DNA of 64,000 nucleotides, from contig NC_055999.1 in assembly GCF_018446385.1 (NCBI RefSeq), positions 84,424,281-84,488,280 on the forward strand, given 5' to 3'. Under the pieces are notes generated by a model that had not been told where the DNA came from, did no database searches, and saw only the letters and a list, made by a program, of their open reading frames with translations. This document shows, in pieces, positions 1 to 10,665 of the stretch; the first letter of the stretch is position 1; every line of letters starts with the position of its first letter. The DNA comes from Zingiber officinale. Its lineage: Eukaryota; Streptophyta; Magnoliopsida; Zingiberales; Zingiberaceae. The position numbers and the translations under genes were made by a program.

Positions 1-1484
1 ATCCCCTAAAAGTCAACTCCCTTGACTAATAGTTAAAACTCCCCTAAAGGCCAACTCCCCTTGACCATTGCACCAACAATATCTTGGAGAGTTTCAAACC
101 TTTAGAAATCTAAAATCCAACCCTCAGCCGAAATTTCAGACATGCAGTCGAATTTCAGCACATTGGCACGCTATCAGACCTCACTGGATCGGTCACCAGA
201 CCGATCCACAGCACTCTGGATCGGTCCAGTGACCGATCCAGCCCTCCCTGGATCGGTCCAGCGACCGATCCAGACACTGATCACAGGGATTTCTGATTTT
301 TCCTCTCCCGAAATTCAGAAACCCCTAATAAATTCCAGAAAATTCGAAAAATTGTGAAATTTTGAGGATACATTCCTCATATCATACACTACCATGGAAA
401 AATAATTTTCTATGAAAATAGTTTCCATTTTCAAATCTTGATACAAAGTTCAAAAACTTTGAAATAGTTCAAGTTTTAACTCAACTTTGTATCATAATGT
501 TCAATGATGAATGCTATCACTAGGAAAGCTTCATCAAGGTTTTTCAAATCAATTTTAAAATGCTTTTAAAACCATTTGAATTTAGGACCATAATCTTAGG
601 GCTAAATGTACATGACTTGTACATAAGCTTTCCCTATGATCCTCCATTTCTTGAATTAGGGTCATCTAGGTACAAGAAATATGCACCTTGATCCTAACTC
701 ATGATCCTAATATCTCACACACATCTAAAGTGTATCAAACCACATTCAAGTCAATTTGATGTGAGATATGGGTTAAGGTCAACTTTAGGCTAAGTTCTCA
801 TGCATTTTCTAAACTACACTTTGATCTCAATATCAAAATGTGTTTTTCATCCTTAAACCAATTCAATTGATTATTAATGCAAGAGATGATGACATGGCAT
901 ATAATGATATCATAAGTAAAAACATGTGCCAATGTCATGATGTCATGGCATAAAGTTTGAAAACTTAAATAAAGCATGACATATAAACTAGCCTAGCACT
1001 ATCATGACATTTCAAATGATGATAAAACTAAACATGATGTCATGACATGTCATATGGCAAACAACCATGGTAAGTTAACACAAATAAAATACCTAGATTA
1101 CCTATCTAAGTATCCTTAATCTCTTAGTTAACTTAAAATCTAACCCTAGATTGCCCATATATCCCTAAGAGAAAACCAAAATCCCAATTATGGTATTTCT
1201 CTAGGTTTTCCTCAAATTGTGCCACTTAAGATTAAAAATGATATTTCCACCATTAGGCACATTTAGCTCTTCAAGGAGTAAATGATAATTCCATTTCATT
1301 TTCAAAAGTTCTCAAAACCTTGAAAATGCTCCTTGAGTGTCAATTTCCTCAAAGTTGGGTTAACTACCCTTCTTATTGGAGTTGACACTCTCTAACCCAT
1401 TTATGGGGTAGAGAAGATGCTCCTAGGAACCCAATACCTATTTGAGCTCATTGGGTTCACTAAATATTCACTAGGGATAACTTC
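1..1484 (-). other. noncoding internal region of copy A
   Basis: This is the reverse-complement counterpart of 7184-8520 in copy B. It holds no convincing frame. It carries two or three GATCGGTC/GACCGATC dyads (about 188-272) and, at about 83-95, an internal copy of the LTR's terminal motif (GCACCAACA, which reads TGTTGGTGC on the minus strand). Confidence 0.7.
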
Positions 1485-2873
1485 CTAGCAACCTCCTAAT
1501 GACCTCTTAGGCTTTAAAGCCTTGGTCATTTGGGTCTCATCAAGGTCAACTATAGGGGTGACTCCCCTTGTGACCTTGGTAATGGTCTTCCTAGCCCTAG
1601 GTTTTGTTCCATAATCAAATGGAACATTGTGGTAAGTGGGCTTGACCATTTGGGACTTAGGTTTGTGACTCAAACCTTTCTTGTCCTTGGACTTGGGTTT
1701 TTGACTCTTAAACCCTAGAGATGACTTCTCCATGTTTTTAAGAGCCTTTTCCAAAGTATCAAGTCTTGACCTCAAGACTTGATTCTCCTTCTCTAATACC
1801 TCAATTTTTGATTTGTCATTTTTCTTTGAGGCATTCCTAGGCATGTGTCTAGTTGATTTGGGATTCCTACCTAGGTTCTCCTTAACCTTAGATGAGGTAA
1901 TTCTAGGGTTGGTTTTCCTAGTGTTATCCTTATCTAGGCTCACATGTTTTGCACCTAAGCACATGTATTGATTCCTAAGGTTATCATGCTTGTTATTATC
2001 GACAAGTGCAATAAAATTCCTAGCATGCATTTTATTAGAGTTGCAAAAATGAACCTTAGAGGTTACCTTAGGGTTTGCCTTAGCTCCCCCTATCGATGTG
2101 CCCGGTCTCTTGCCCTTGTGAGGTTGCCTCCCCCTCGGACAATGGCTCCTATAGTGTCCCCTTTGCTTGCATTGGAAGCACACGATGTGCTCCTTGCCCT
2201 TGCGTTTCGGGACTCCGGCTTCCTTGACCTTTGGCGCCGGTGGAGTCTTTCTTACCCTCTTTGGACACTTACTCTTGTAATGTCCATGTTTCCTACACTC
2301 AAAACACATTATGTGTAATTTGCTTGAAATCACAGTGTTTGAGTTACCTAGGGTTGTGGATGGAGATGAGCTTTCTTCTTCAACCCTTCCGGAGGTGGAA
2401 ACTTCTTCTTCTTGCTCCGAACTTGAGCAAGAGGAACTCTCCTCCTCTTCTTCCTTGGATGTTGAGTAGCCCTCAACTCCCAATTCGCTCCCTCCATGAT
2501 GTGAGCTACTTGGCTCACTAGGCTCCTCTTCATGGCTTGAAGTGGAACTCTCCTCATGGTACTTGGCCAAGTTATCCCACAACTCCTTGGCATTGTTGTA
2601 TTCACCTATCTTACGCAAAATATTAGTAGGTAATGAAAATTCAATTGTTTTAGTTACCTCATTGTTGATCGTTGATTGATGGACTTGTTCCTTTGTCCAC
2701 TTGTTCTTCTCTAGAGGCTCTCCTTCTTTATCCATTGGAGGAGTAAAACCTTCTTGTACACAAAACCAGTTCAACATATTAGTCCTAAGAAAATACATCA
2801 TCCTTACCTTCCAATATGTGAAGTTGTCGTTGTAGAAGGGTGGAATCGTGATGTCTTCTCCGAATTGATCCAT
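1485..2873 (-). CDS. Gag polyprotein fragment, copy A
   Basis: About 462 residues from the methionine at 2873, the position matching the start in copy B; the frame is open further upstream into the LTR but that part is leader. The N-terminus has the copia Gag signature (PPFY, then a YWKVRM-like motif), followed by KELWDNLAKYHE. It then jumps directly into an acidic, serine-rich linker, so most of the UBN2 capsid domain is missing. Two CX2CX4HX4C zinc knuckles and a short coiled coil follow. The C-terminus differs from copy B because a one-base deletion near 1510 shifts the frame, replacing about 27 residues with a short wrong tail. The identification is solid; whether this copy is still translated is unknown. 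Confidence 0.85.
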   Translation of the reverse strand: MDQFGEDITIPPFYNDNFTYWKVRMMYFLRTNMLNWFCVQEGFTPPMDKEGEPLEKNKWTKEQVHQSTINNEVTKTIEFSLPTNILRKIGEYNNAKELWDNLAKYHEESSTSSHEEEPSEPSSSHHGGSELGVEGYSTSKEEEEESSSCSSSEQEEEVSTSGRVEEESSSPSTTLGNSNTVISSKLHIMCFECRKHGHYKSKCPKRVRKTPPAPKVKEAGVPKRKGKEHIVCFQCKQRGHYRSHCPRGRQPHKGKRPGTSIGGAKANPKVTSKVHFCNSNKMHARNFIALVDNNKHDNLRNQYMCLGAKHVSLDKDNTRKTNPRITSSKVKENLGRNPKSTRHMPRNASKKNDKSKIEVLEKENQVLRSRLDTLEKALKNMEKSSLGFKSQKPKSKDKKGLSHKPKSQMVKPTYHNVPFDYGTKPRARKTITKVTRGVTPIVDLDETQMTKALKPKRSLGGC

Positions 2874-2916
2874 CTTTAGCTTTGCTCCCACGGGTGTTGA
2901 TCCGACGAAGAGCAAC

Positions 2917-2933
2917 CTTGCTCTGATACCACT
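2917..2933 (-). other. primer binding site of copy A
   Basis: The minus strand reads TGGTATCAGAGC two bases inside the LTR end. This is the standard complement of the initiator methionine tRNA 3' end used by copia elements. Confidence 0.85.
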
Positions 2934-3499
2934 TGTTAGGATCCTTTGTACGGCTAGAGAGGGGGGTGTGAATAGCCGACCCCAATTCGTTCGATTCTTT
3001 CTACAATGTCGAGTTAGCGCAGCGGAAATAAAACAATAGAAGCGACAAAGAAAGAAATCAAACCTCAAACTCGATGGATGTAACGAGGTTCGGAGATTAG
3101 GGCTCCTACTCCTCGGCGTGTCCGTAAGGTGGACGAGTCCGGTCAATCCGTCGGTGGATGAGTCCTCGGAGAACCGGCTAATATAAACTCCTTATGGGTG
3201 GAGAAACCTCGCCACACTCTTTTGCAACAGCAAACAAAGGAGTACAACAATGGAGAAAACAAACAAGAACAATAGAAATTGTAATACACTTGCTTGCCTC
3301 TTGTTGTCGACTGGAACCTTGATGAAGCAGCAGCTTCTCGGATCCAGCAGCTAGAACACCAGCAGGAAACTCACGCAGAGCTTCGACGAGTTCAACAGAA
3401 CTCAGCACAATGAGAGCTCAACCAAAGCTCAGCAGGAAGCAAAAAAGATTCAGCAGAAGAAGAGCAGTAAAAACGTTTGGCTCGCAGCCGTAGCCCTCC

Positions 3500-3507
3500 T
3501 TTTATAA
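3500..3507 (-). promoter_or_regulatory. TATA box of copy A LTR
   Basis: The minus strand reads TTATAAAA just downstream of the palindrome array. The same position in copy B reads TATAAAG. Confidence 0.6.
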
Positions 3508-3559
3508 CCTGCGAAGAAAGCGAAGAAAACACAGAAGAAATCTAGCTGCGCGCAACGGC

Positions 3560-3890
3560 TAGTGCTCGATCGGCCGGGGACCGATCAGACCTATTCGATC
3601 GGTCCCGGACCGATCGCTTCTTCACGTAAAGCCGCCCACCGCGGGTTCGATCGCCCGTGGACCGATCAAGACACCTGGATCGGTCCACGCCGATCCCAAC
3701 CTCAGCGACATCGTCTCGATCGGTCCCGCACCGATCAGACATGGCCTGATCGGTGGACCGATCACCGCCTCTTTGCCTCTGTTGCTGGCGATCGGTCACC
3801 GATCGACGAATCAACAGAGCTTCGATATCGATCGGTCACCGCACCGATCGAGCAACAGTATCACCGGATCGGTTTGGTGACCGATCCAGA
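3560..3890 (-). repeat. palindrome array in U3 (GATCGGTC...GACCGATC)
   Basis: About nine modules, each with GATCGGTC and its reverse complement GACCGATC separated by a few bases, for example GATCGGTCCCGGACCGATC. Each could form a short hairpin. The open frames seen here are a by-product of the repeat. Confidence 0.85.
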
Positions 3891-3989
3891 GTTGGGTTTG
3901 GCCCAAACCAAGTCCCAAGACTTCAAACCAATATCCGTCAACCTTGACCTATTGGTACTTCATCCCTAACATCCGGTCACTCCCGACTG

Positions 3990-4690
3990 CTAGAACTCCC
4001 TCGCCAAGTGTCCGGTCAATCCTTTGACCTACTTGGACTTTCCAACACCGTAGTCCGATCATCCCCGATCCATCTGGATTTTCCTTGCTTCACTCACTGG
4101 ACTTTCACCGCTTCCTCACCAGGATTTCCACATTGCCTAACATCCCGCTAGGACTTTCCCACTGCCTGGCTTCACTCACAGGATACTTTCCACACCGGCT
4201 TCACTCACTGGGACTTTCCACACCGCCTAACATCCCACTTAGGACTTTCTCATTCACCTAGCTTCACTCACTAGGATTTTCACCGCTTCACTCACCAGGA
4301 TTTTCCACACCGCCTAACATCCCAGGTTAGGACTTCCCATTCACCTAGCTTCACTCACTAGGATTTTCACCGCTTCACTCACCAGATTTTCCAATGCCCG
4401 GCTTTACTCACCGTGACTTTCACCTTCACCTAGCTTCACTCACTAGGATTTTCACCGGATTCACTCACCAGGATTTCCCACCGCCTGGCTTCACTCACTG
4501 TGACTTTTCCCGTGCCAAACTCCCTGCTTGGACTTCCCCGCCAAGTCTCCATACTTGGACTTTTCGCGCCAAGCTCCCTGCTTGACTTTTCCGTGCCAAG
4601 TCCCCATACTTGGACTTTTCCAGTGCCAAGCTCCTTGGACTTTTCCGTGCCAAGTCTCCATACTTGGACTTTTCCCGAATCAGGTCAACC
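3990..4690 (-). repeat. short tandem repeats in U3 (GGACTTTCC / TCACTCAC type)
   Basis: Degenerate units of roughly 35-45 bp repeat words such as GGACTTTTCC, TTCACTCAC and ACATCCC. The counterpart in copy B is 8990-9260 with fewer units. Confidence 0.75.
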
Positions 4691-4924
4691 AGGTCAACCT
4701 TGACCTACGGTTGCACCAATAATCTCCCAAACATCTATTCTTGTCCCACATCAAGAATAGAACTCTCTCACGAGTGTCAAACATCAACATGCAACACAAC
4801 TAGGTCAACCTTGACCTAAGGTTGCACCGACAATCTTCCCAAGTCAAACATCAAAATACAACTCGAGTCACGTCAACTCGAGTCGGGTCAACCAGGTCAA
4901 CCTTGACCTAAGGTTGCACCAACA

Positions 4925-5647
4925 CTGATCGGTCCCTAGACCGATCAGGGCTTCGATCGCGACACCTGATCGGTCTGGGGACCGATCAGGTGACAAATAG
5001 AAGCCTCATGCGCCTAGGTTGATCGGACTGCAGACCGATCGGGGTTCTAGCCGTTGCGACGCAATGGCTAGTTTCTTCGCTGTCTTCTTCGCAGGTATAA
5101 AGGGGTCGAGAGCTGCTGCTGCACTGTTACTTCTTCTTCCTCTTCTCTTCTTCTACAGAGCTGCTGTTCTGGTGCTTGAGCTTTGTTAAGCTCTTCTTCA
5201 CAAGCTTCGCGTGAGCTTCTCGACTGGATATCTCGTCAGCTGCTGTTGGTGTGAAGCTGCTGCTTCATCAATCCAGGAGGCAAGAAAACCTGTGTTTTTA
5301 CATTTATTGTTCTTGTCTTCTTGTATTTCTTGTTGTATTCCTTTCTTGCTGTTGCAAGAATATTGTGGCGAGGTTTCTCCACCCACAAGGAGTATATTGT
5401 ATTAGCCGGTTTTCCGGGGACTCATCCACCGACGGATTGATAGGCTTCGTCCACCTTACGGACACGCCGAGGAGTAGGAGTTTCATCTCCGAACCTCGTT
5501 ACATCGACGAGTTGAGGTTTGGTTTGTTTTGTTTTCGTTTCCTTTTGTTATTTCCGCTGCTAACCTAATTTGTAGAAAGAAACGAGCAAAGATTTGGGGT
5601 CGGCTATTCACACCCCCCCTCTCTAGCCGTACGAAGAGATCCTAACA
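4925..5647 (+). repeat. 5' LTR of copy B, 3' portion
   Basis: This 723-bp stretch aligns with about 9753-10461 of the 3' LTR. It carries the last palindrome modules, a TATA box (TATAAAG, 5096-5102) and the R-U5 ending CCTAACA at 5647. The missing first half is attributed to the copy A insertion. Confidence 0.85.
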
Positions 5648-5664
5648 AGTGGTATCAGAGCGAA
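5648..5664 (+). other. primer binding site of copy B
   Basis: AGTGGTATCAGAGCG follows the LTR directly, matching the initiator methionine tRNA type. Confidence 0.85.
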
Positions 5665-5710
5665 GGTTCGCTCTTCATCGGATCAACACCCGTGGGAGCA
5701 AAGCTAGAGA

Positions 5711-7183
5711 ATGGATCTTTATGGAGAAGACGTCACCATTCCACCCTTCTACGAATGCGGCGACTTCGCGTATTGGAAGGTAAGGATGAAGTATTTTCTT
5801 ATGACTAACATAATGAATTGGTTTTGTGTACAAGAAGGATTTACTCCTCCGGTGGATAAGGAAGGAAAACCACTTGAGAAGAAGGAGTGGACAAGAGAAC
5901 AAATTCACAAATCCGAAATCAACGAAGAGGTAACGAAAATAATTGAATTTTCATTGCCTACTAACATCTTGTGTAAGGTAGGTTACAACAATGCCAAGGA
6001 ATTATGGGATAACTTGGCCAAGTACCATGAAGAGAGCTCCACTTCAAGCCATGAAGAGGAGCCTAGTGAGCCAAGTAGCTCACATCATGAAGAGAGCAAA
6101 TTGGAAGTTGAGGGTTACTCAACATCCAAAGAAGAAGAGGAAGTGAGTTCTTCTTCAAGATCGGAGCACGAAGAAGAAGCTTCTACCTCCGGGAGGGATG
6201 AAGAAGAGAGCATCCATTCATCCTCAACCCTAGGTAACTCAAACACTTTAAGTTCAAGTAAATTGCATATAATGTGTTTTGAGTGTAGGGAATTTGGGCA
6301 CTACAAGAGTAAGTGTCCAAAGAGGGTTAGAAAGACTCCACCGGCGCCAAAAGTCAAGGAAGCCGGAGTCCCGACACGCAAGGGCAAGGAGCACGTGGTG
6401 TGTTTCCAATGCAAGCGAAGGGGACACTATAGGAGCCAATGTCCGAGGGGGAGGCAATCTCACAAGGACAAGAGACCGAGCACATCGATAGGGGGAGCTA
6501 AGGCAAACCCTAAGGTAATCTCTAAGGTTCATTATTGCAATTCTAATAAAACTCATGCTAGTAGTTTTGTTGCAATTGTTAATAATGATAAGCATGTTAA
6601 CTTTAGGAACCAATACATGTGCTTAGGAGCTAAACATGTTAGCCTAGGTAAGGATAACACTAGAAATACCAACCCTAGGATTAACGCTTCTAAAGTTAAG
6701 GAAAACCTAGGTAGAAATCCCAAGAAAACAAGACACATGCCTAGGAATATCTCAAGAGAAAATGACAAATTAAAACTTGAGGTATTAGAGAGGGAAAATC
6801 AAGTCTTGAGGTCAAGAATTGATAATTTAGAAAAGGCTCTTAAAAACATGGAGAAGTCATCTCTAGGGTTTAAGAGTCAAAAACCCAAGTCCAAGGACAA
6901 GAAAGGTTTGGGTCACAAACCTAAGTCCCAAATGGTCAAGCCCACTTATCATAATGTTCCATTCGATTATGGAACAAAACCTAGGGCTAGGAAGACCATT
7001 GCCAAGGTCACAAGGGGAGTCACCCCTAGAGTTGATCTTGATGAGTCCCAAATGGCCAAGGCTTTAAAGCCTAAGAGGGTCATTAGGAGAGTTGCTAGGG
7101 AAGTTATCCCTAGTGAATTTTTAGTGAACCCAATGAGCTCAAATAGGTATTGGGTTCCTAGGAGCATCTTCTCTATCCCATAG
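5711..7183 (+). CDS. Gag protein, copy B (490 aa, UBN2 core missing)
   Basis: This is the intact Gag of the gag-only family. Residues 1-110 match the copia Gag N-terminus (PPFY at 11-14, YWKVRM at 21-26, KELWDNLAKYHE ending at 107). The sequence then goes straight to an acidic Ser/Glu-rich linker (108-180). In the related C1 Gag of this window the same motif is followed by a long helical capsid segment, so the capsid core has been lost. Two zinc knuckles are intact: C189-C192-H197-C202 and C231-C234-H239-C244. A leucine-rich coiled coil spans about 353-382, and the C-terminus is basic. The start is the first ATG after the primer binding site. Role: presumably RNA packaging by the knuckles, with enzymes supplied in trans (inference). 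Confidence 0.88.
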   Translation: MDLYGEDVTIPPFYECGDFAYWKVRMKYFLMTNIMNWFCVQEGFTPPVDKEGKPLEKKEWTREQIHKSEINEEVTKIIEFSLPTNILCKVGYNNAKELWDNLAKYHEESSTSSHEEEPSEPSSSHHEESKLEVEGYSTSKEEEEVSSSSRSEHEEEASTSGRDEEESIHSSSTLGNSNTLSSSKLHIMCFECREFGHYKSKCPKRVRKTPPAPKVKEAGVPTRKGKEHVVCFQCKRRGHYRSQCPRGRQSHKDKRPSTSIGGAKANPKVISKVHYCNSNKTHASSFVAIVNNDKHVNFRNQYMCLGAKHVSLGKDNTRNTNPRINASKVKENLGRNPKKTRHMPRNISRENDKLKLEVLERENQVLRSRIDNLEKALKNMEKSSLGFKSQKPKSKDKKGLGHKPKSQMVKPTYHNVPFDYGTKPRARKTIAKVTRGVTPRVDLDESQMAKALKPKRVIRRVAREVIPSEFLVNPMSSNRYWVPRSIFSIP

Positions 7184-8790
7184 ATGGGTTAGAGAGTGTC
7201 AACTCCAATTAGAAGGGTAGTTAACCCAACTTTGAGGAAATTGACACTCAAGGAGCATTTTCAAGGTTTTGAGAACTTTTGAAAATGAAATGGAATTATC
7301 ATTTACTCCTTGAAGAGTAAATTGTGCCATAATTGGAAAATATCGATTTTAATCTTATTTGGCACAATTTAAGAAAACCTAGAGAAATACCATAATTGGG
7401 ATTTTGGTTTTCTCTTAGGGATATATGGGCAATCTAGGGTTAGATTTTAAGTTAGCTAAGGCTAAGGATACTTAGATAGGGAATTTAGGTATTTTATTTG
7501 TGCTAACTTGCCATGATTGGTTGCCATATGTCATGCCATGACATCATATTTATTTTATTATCATTTGAAATGTCATGATAATGCTTAGGCTAGTTTATAT
7601 GTCATGCTTTATTTAAGTTTTCAAACTTTATGCCATGACATCATGACATTGGCACATGTTTTTACTTATGATATCATTATATGCCATGTCATCATCTCTT
7701 GCATTATAATCAATGAAATTGATTTGAGGACAAACATATAATTTGATATTGAGATCAAATTGGTGTTTAGAAAATGCATGAGAACTTAGCCTAAGTTGAC
7801 CTTAACCCATATCTCACATCAAATTGACTTGAATGTGGTTTGATACACCTTAGATGTGTGTGAGATATTAGGATCATGAGTTAGGATCAAGGTGCATTGT
7901 CCTTGTACCTAGATGACCCTAATTCAAGAAATTAAGGATCATAGGGAAAGCTTGTGTACAAGTCATGTACATGTAGCCCTAAGATTGTGGTCCTAAATTA
8001 AAAGGTTTAAAATCATTTCAAAATTGATTTGAAAAACCTTGATGAAGTCATTCTAGTGATAGCATTCATCATTGAACATTGTGATACAAAGTTTACTTAA
8101 CTTTGAACTATTTCAAAGTCTTTTAAACTTTGTATCAAGATTGAAAAATAGAATCTATTTTCATATAAAACTATTTTTCCTTGATAGTATATGTTAAGAG
8201 GAATGTATCCTCAAAATTTCACAATTTTTGGAATTTTATGGAATTTATTAGGGGTTTCTGAATTTCGGGAGAAGAAAAATCAGAAATCCCTGTGATCAGA
8301 GTCTGGATCGGTCACTGGACCGATCCAGAGTGCTGTGGATCGGTCTAGTAACCGATCCAGTGAGGTCTGATAGTGTGCCAATGTGCTGAAATTCGACTGG
8401 ATGTCTGAAATTTCAGTTTTTGGGAGTTGAGTTTCGGGTTTCTAAAGGTTTGAAACTCTCCAAGACATTGTTGGTGCAATGGTCAAGGGGGAGTTGACCT
8501 TTAGGGGGAGTTTTTAAGACTTTTGAGGATCAGTGATATGGGATTGTCACTAAGTTGAGTGTTGAGTTTAGTTTCAAGGGGGAAATTAAGGGTTTCAATG
8601 AAAGGTATGGGACTTTCATTAGGAAGAAACTCTTGACCTTGATTCCCTCTTTTTGATGTGTGTCAAAAAGGGGGAGAGATGTCCCAAAGGGGAGAGTGTA
8701 GGTTTTGGAAGAATGTTCAAGGAAGAACATTGGAAAACCTAAGTTAGGTTATCGGGTTAACCTAACTTGATTTTGGATTTTGTCAAACAT
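7184..8790 (+). other. noncoding internal region of copy B
   Basis: About 1.6 kb without a believable frame, where autonomous relatives carry pol. It is conserved in copy A (1-1484). It contains palindromic GATCGGTC dyads at about 8306-8361, an internal copy of the LTR terminus (TGTTGGTGCAA at 8469) and an upstream purine run (AAAAAGGGGGAGAGA near 8663) resembling the true polypurine tract. Confidence 0.7.
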
Positions 8791-8805
8791 CAAAAAGGGG
8801 GAGAT
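8791..8805 (+). other. polypurine tract of copy B
   Basis: CAAAAAGGGGGAGAT directly precedes the 3' LTR, the expected plus-strand primer. A second similar tract lies about 130 bp upstream. Confidence 0.8.
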
Positions 8806-10461
8806 TGTTGGTGCAATCTTAGGTCAAGGTTAACCTGGTTGACCTGACTCGAGTTGACCTGACTCGAGTTGTGTTTTGATGTTTGACGATGTTTGACGAG
8901 AAGAGAGTTGTATTCTTGATGTTTGACAAGAATAGGTGTTTGGGAGATTGTAGGTGCAACCTTAGGTCAAGGTTGACTTGATTCGGGAAAAGTCCAAGCA
9001 GGGAGCTTGGCACGCGAAAAGTCCAAGTATGAAGACTTGGCACTGGAAAAGTCCAAGTATGGAGACTTGGCACTGGGAAAGTCCTAACTGGGATGTTAGG
9101 CAGTTGGAAAGTCCTGGTAAGTGAAGCCAGGAAGAAGGAAAGTCAGGCAGTTGGAAAGTCCCGTGAGTGAAGCCAAGTGAGAAAGTCCTAACCGGGATGT
9201 TAGGCAGTGAAATCCGGTGAGTGAAGCGGTGAAAGTCCCGTGAGTGAAGCCGGGCAAGGGAAAATCCAGATGGATCGGGGATGACTCTGGTGATGGAAAG
9301 TCCAAGTAGGTCAAAGGATTGACCGGACACTTGGCGGAGTTCTAGCAGGTCAAGGAGTGACCAGATGCTAGGGATGAAGTACCAATAGGTCAAGGTTGAC
9401 CGGATATTGGTTTGAAGTCTTGGGACTTGGTTTGGGCAAAACCAAGCTCGATCGATCACCGCACCGATCCAGGATACCTGTTGCTCGATCGGTCCGGTGA
9501 CCGATCGATACAAGCTCTTTCGATTCTTGTCGATCGGGTGACCGATCGCCAGCTTAACAGAGGCGAAAAGAAGATAGCCGATCGGTCCACGCATCGATCA
9601 GTTATGTCCCGATCGGTCCGGGACCGATCAGAGACGGCGTCGTTGAATGAAAGCTAAGAGTAGGGATCGGCCCGTGGACCGATCCATCGATCGGTCCACG
9701 CATCGATCGTAGTACGTAGGTTTCAGATCGATCGACGTCCGGGACCGATCAGCAGGCGATCGGTCCCTAGACCGATCGTGGCTTCGATCGCGACACCGAT
9801 CGGTCCGGGACCGATCGGTGACAAACAAGCCTCATGCGCTTAGGCCGATCGGACCGCATCGATCGGTTCTAGCCGCGACGCAACGACTAGTTTCTTCACC
9901 GTCTTCTTCGCGGTATAAAGGGCTGCTACTGCTACTTCTTCTTCCTCTTCTCTTCTTCTACTGAGATTGCTGGTGCTTGAGCTTTGTTAAGCTCTTCTTC
10001 ACAAGCTTCGCGTGAGCTTCTCGACTGGGATATCCTGCTGTTGTAGGTGTTCTGAGGAGCTGCTGCTTCAACGAATCCAGTCGGCGAGGAGGCAAGAAAA
10101 CCTGTGTTTTTACATTTATTGTTCTTGTCTTCTTGTATTTCTTGTTGTATTCCTTTCTTGCTGTTGCAAGAATATTGTGGCGAGGTTTCTCCACCCACAA
10201 GGAGTATATTGTATTAGCCGGTTTTCCGGGGACTCATCCACCGACGGATTGATAGGCTTCGTCCACCTTACGGACACGCCGAGGAGTAGGAGTTTCATCT
10301 CCGAACCTCGTTACATCGACGAGTTGAGGTTTGGTTTGTTTTGTTTTCGTTTCCTTTTGTTATTTCCGCTGCTAACCTAATTTGTAGAAAGAAACGAGCA
10401 AAGATTTGGGGTCGGCTATTCACACCCCCCCCCTCTCTAGCCGTACGAAGAGATCCTAACA
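8806..10461 (+). repeat. 3' LTR of copy B
   Basis: A 1656-bp LTR from TGTTGG to CCTAACA. Its order is terminal AGGTCAAGG-type repeats, tandem AAGTCC units (8990-9260), palindrome array (9449-9870), TATAAAG (9914-9920) and R-U5. The last 700 bp match 4925-5647 closely, supporting a single element. Confidence 0.9.
9449..9870 (+). repeat. palindrome array in U3 of copy B
   Basis: About eleven GATCGGTC...GACCGATC dyads, such as GATCGGTCCGGGACCGATC, end about 45 bp upstream of the TATA box. Clusters of CpG-rich palindromes upstream of the core promoter are a described trait of Sireviruses. Confidence 0.85.
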
Positions 10462-10665
10462 AATATAAGCTTGTCTTATTTCATCCCTTTGATTAACAAG
10501 ATATTTCCATATCGGAGTACGTAATGCTGAATCAGGCTTAAGCGATCTAATATATACTTTATCACTGAAATTTGATATATCAATATTGGATGGAGAATGC
10601 CCTTGACTTTTCGATATTTGCTCTTTTGCTTTAAAAAATGAATTAATAGTTTTTCTTTTCTTCAT
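10462..10665 (-). pseudogene. hAT/TTF-type (ZMYM1-like) transposase-derived N-terminal fragment
   Basis: From the ATG at 10665 the minus strand encodes about 68 residues: a basic start (KKRKTINSFF), a middle with PIWKY, and VNQRDEIRQAYI. That last motif and order are typical of the N-terminus of plant TTF-type zinc finger/hAT-derived proteins, which then continue with a DUF4371-type region. Here the frame is cut exactly where copy B's LTR ends. No downstream part of the gene is in the window. Confidence 0.55.

Larger units (their letters stand above)
1..4924 (-). mobile_element. gag-only Sirevirus-like copia element, copy A (3' part outside window)
   Basis: Reading the minus strand from 4924 down, the element has an LTR starting TGTTGG and ending CCTAACA (2934), a methionine-tRNA-type primer binding site, a gag frame (2873-1485) and then about 1.5 kb of noncoding internal DNA that leaves the window at base 1. 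No protease, integrase or reverse transcriptase is visible in either copy of this family, so it should need enzymes from a relative. The layout matches terminal-repeat retrotransposons with GAG (TR-GAG). The LTR palindrome array and paired polypurine tracts (seen in copy B) are traits known from the Sirevirus lineage of Ty1/copia. Confidence 0.85.
2934..4924 (-). repeat. 5' LTR of copy A
   Basis: The 1991-bp LTR begins TGTTGG at 4924 and ends CCTAACA at 2934 (minus strand). In the direction of transcription it has a short tandem array of AAGTCC-type units (about 4690-3990), a palindrome array (3890-3560), a TATA box at 3507-3500, then R-U5 sequence nearly the same as in copy B. It is longer than copy B's 3' LTR (1656 bp), mainly because of more tandem units. 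Confidence 0.85.
4925..10461 (+). mobile_element. gag-only Sirevirus-like copia element, copy B
   Basis: Same family as copy A, opposite strand. Visible parts are the 3' portion of the 5' LTR (4925-5647), primer binding site, gag (5711-7183), a noncoding stretch, polypurine tract and full 3' LTR (8806-10461). The 5' LTR is cut at 4924/4925 precisely at the terminal base of copy A's LTR. The simplest reading is that copy A inserted into this LTR, with the rest of it left of the window. The 3' flank begins AATAT. Confidence 0.85.

Noticed and set aside
3562..3969. 135-codon frame rich in Asp/Arg/Thr repeats
   Set aside because: It lies within the palindrome array of copy A's LTR; its repetitive protein only reflects the repeat.
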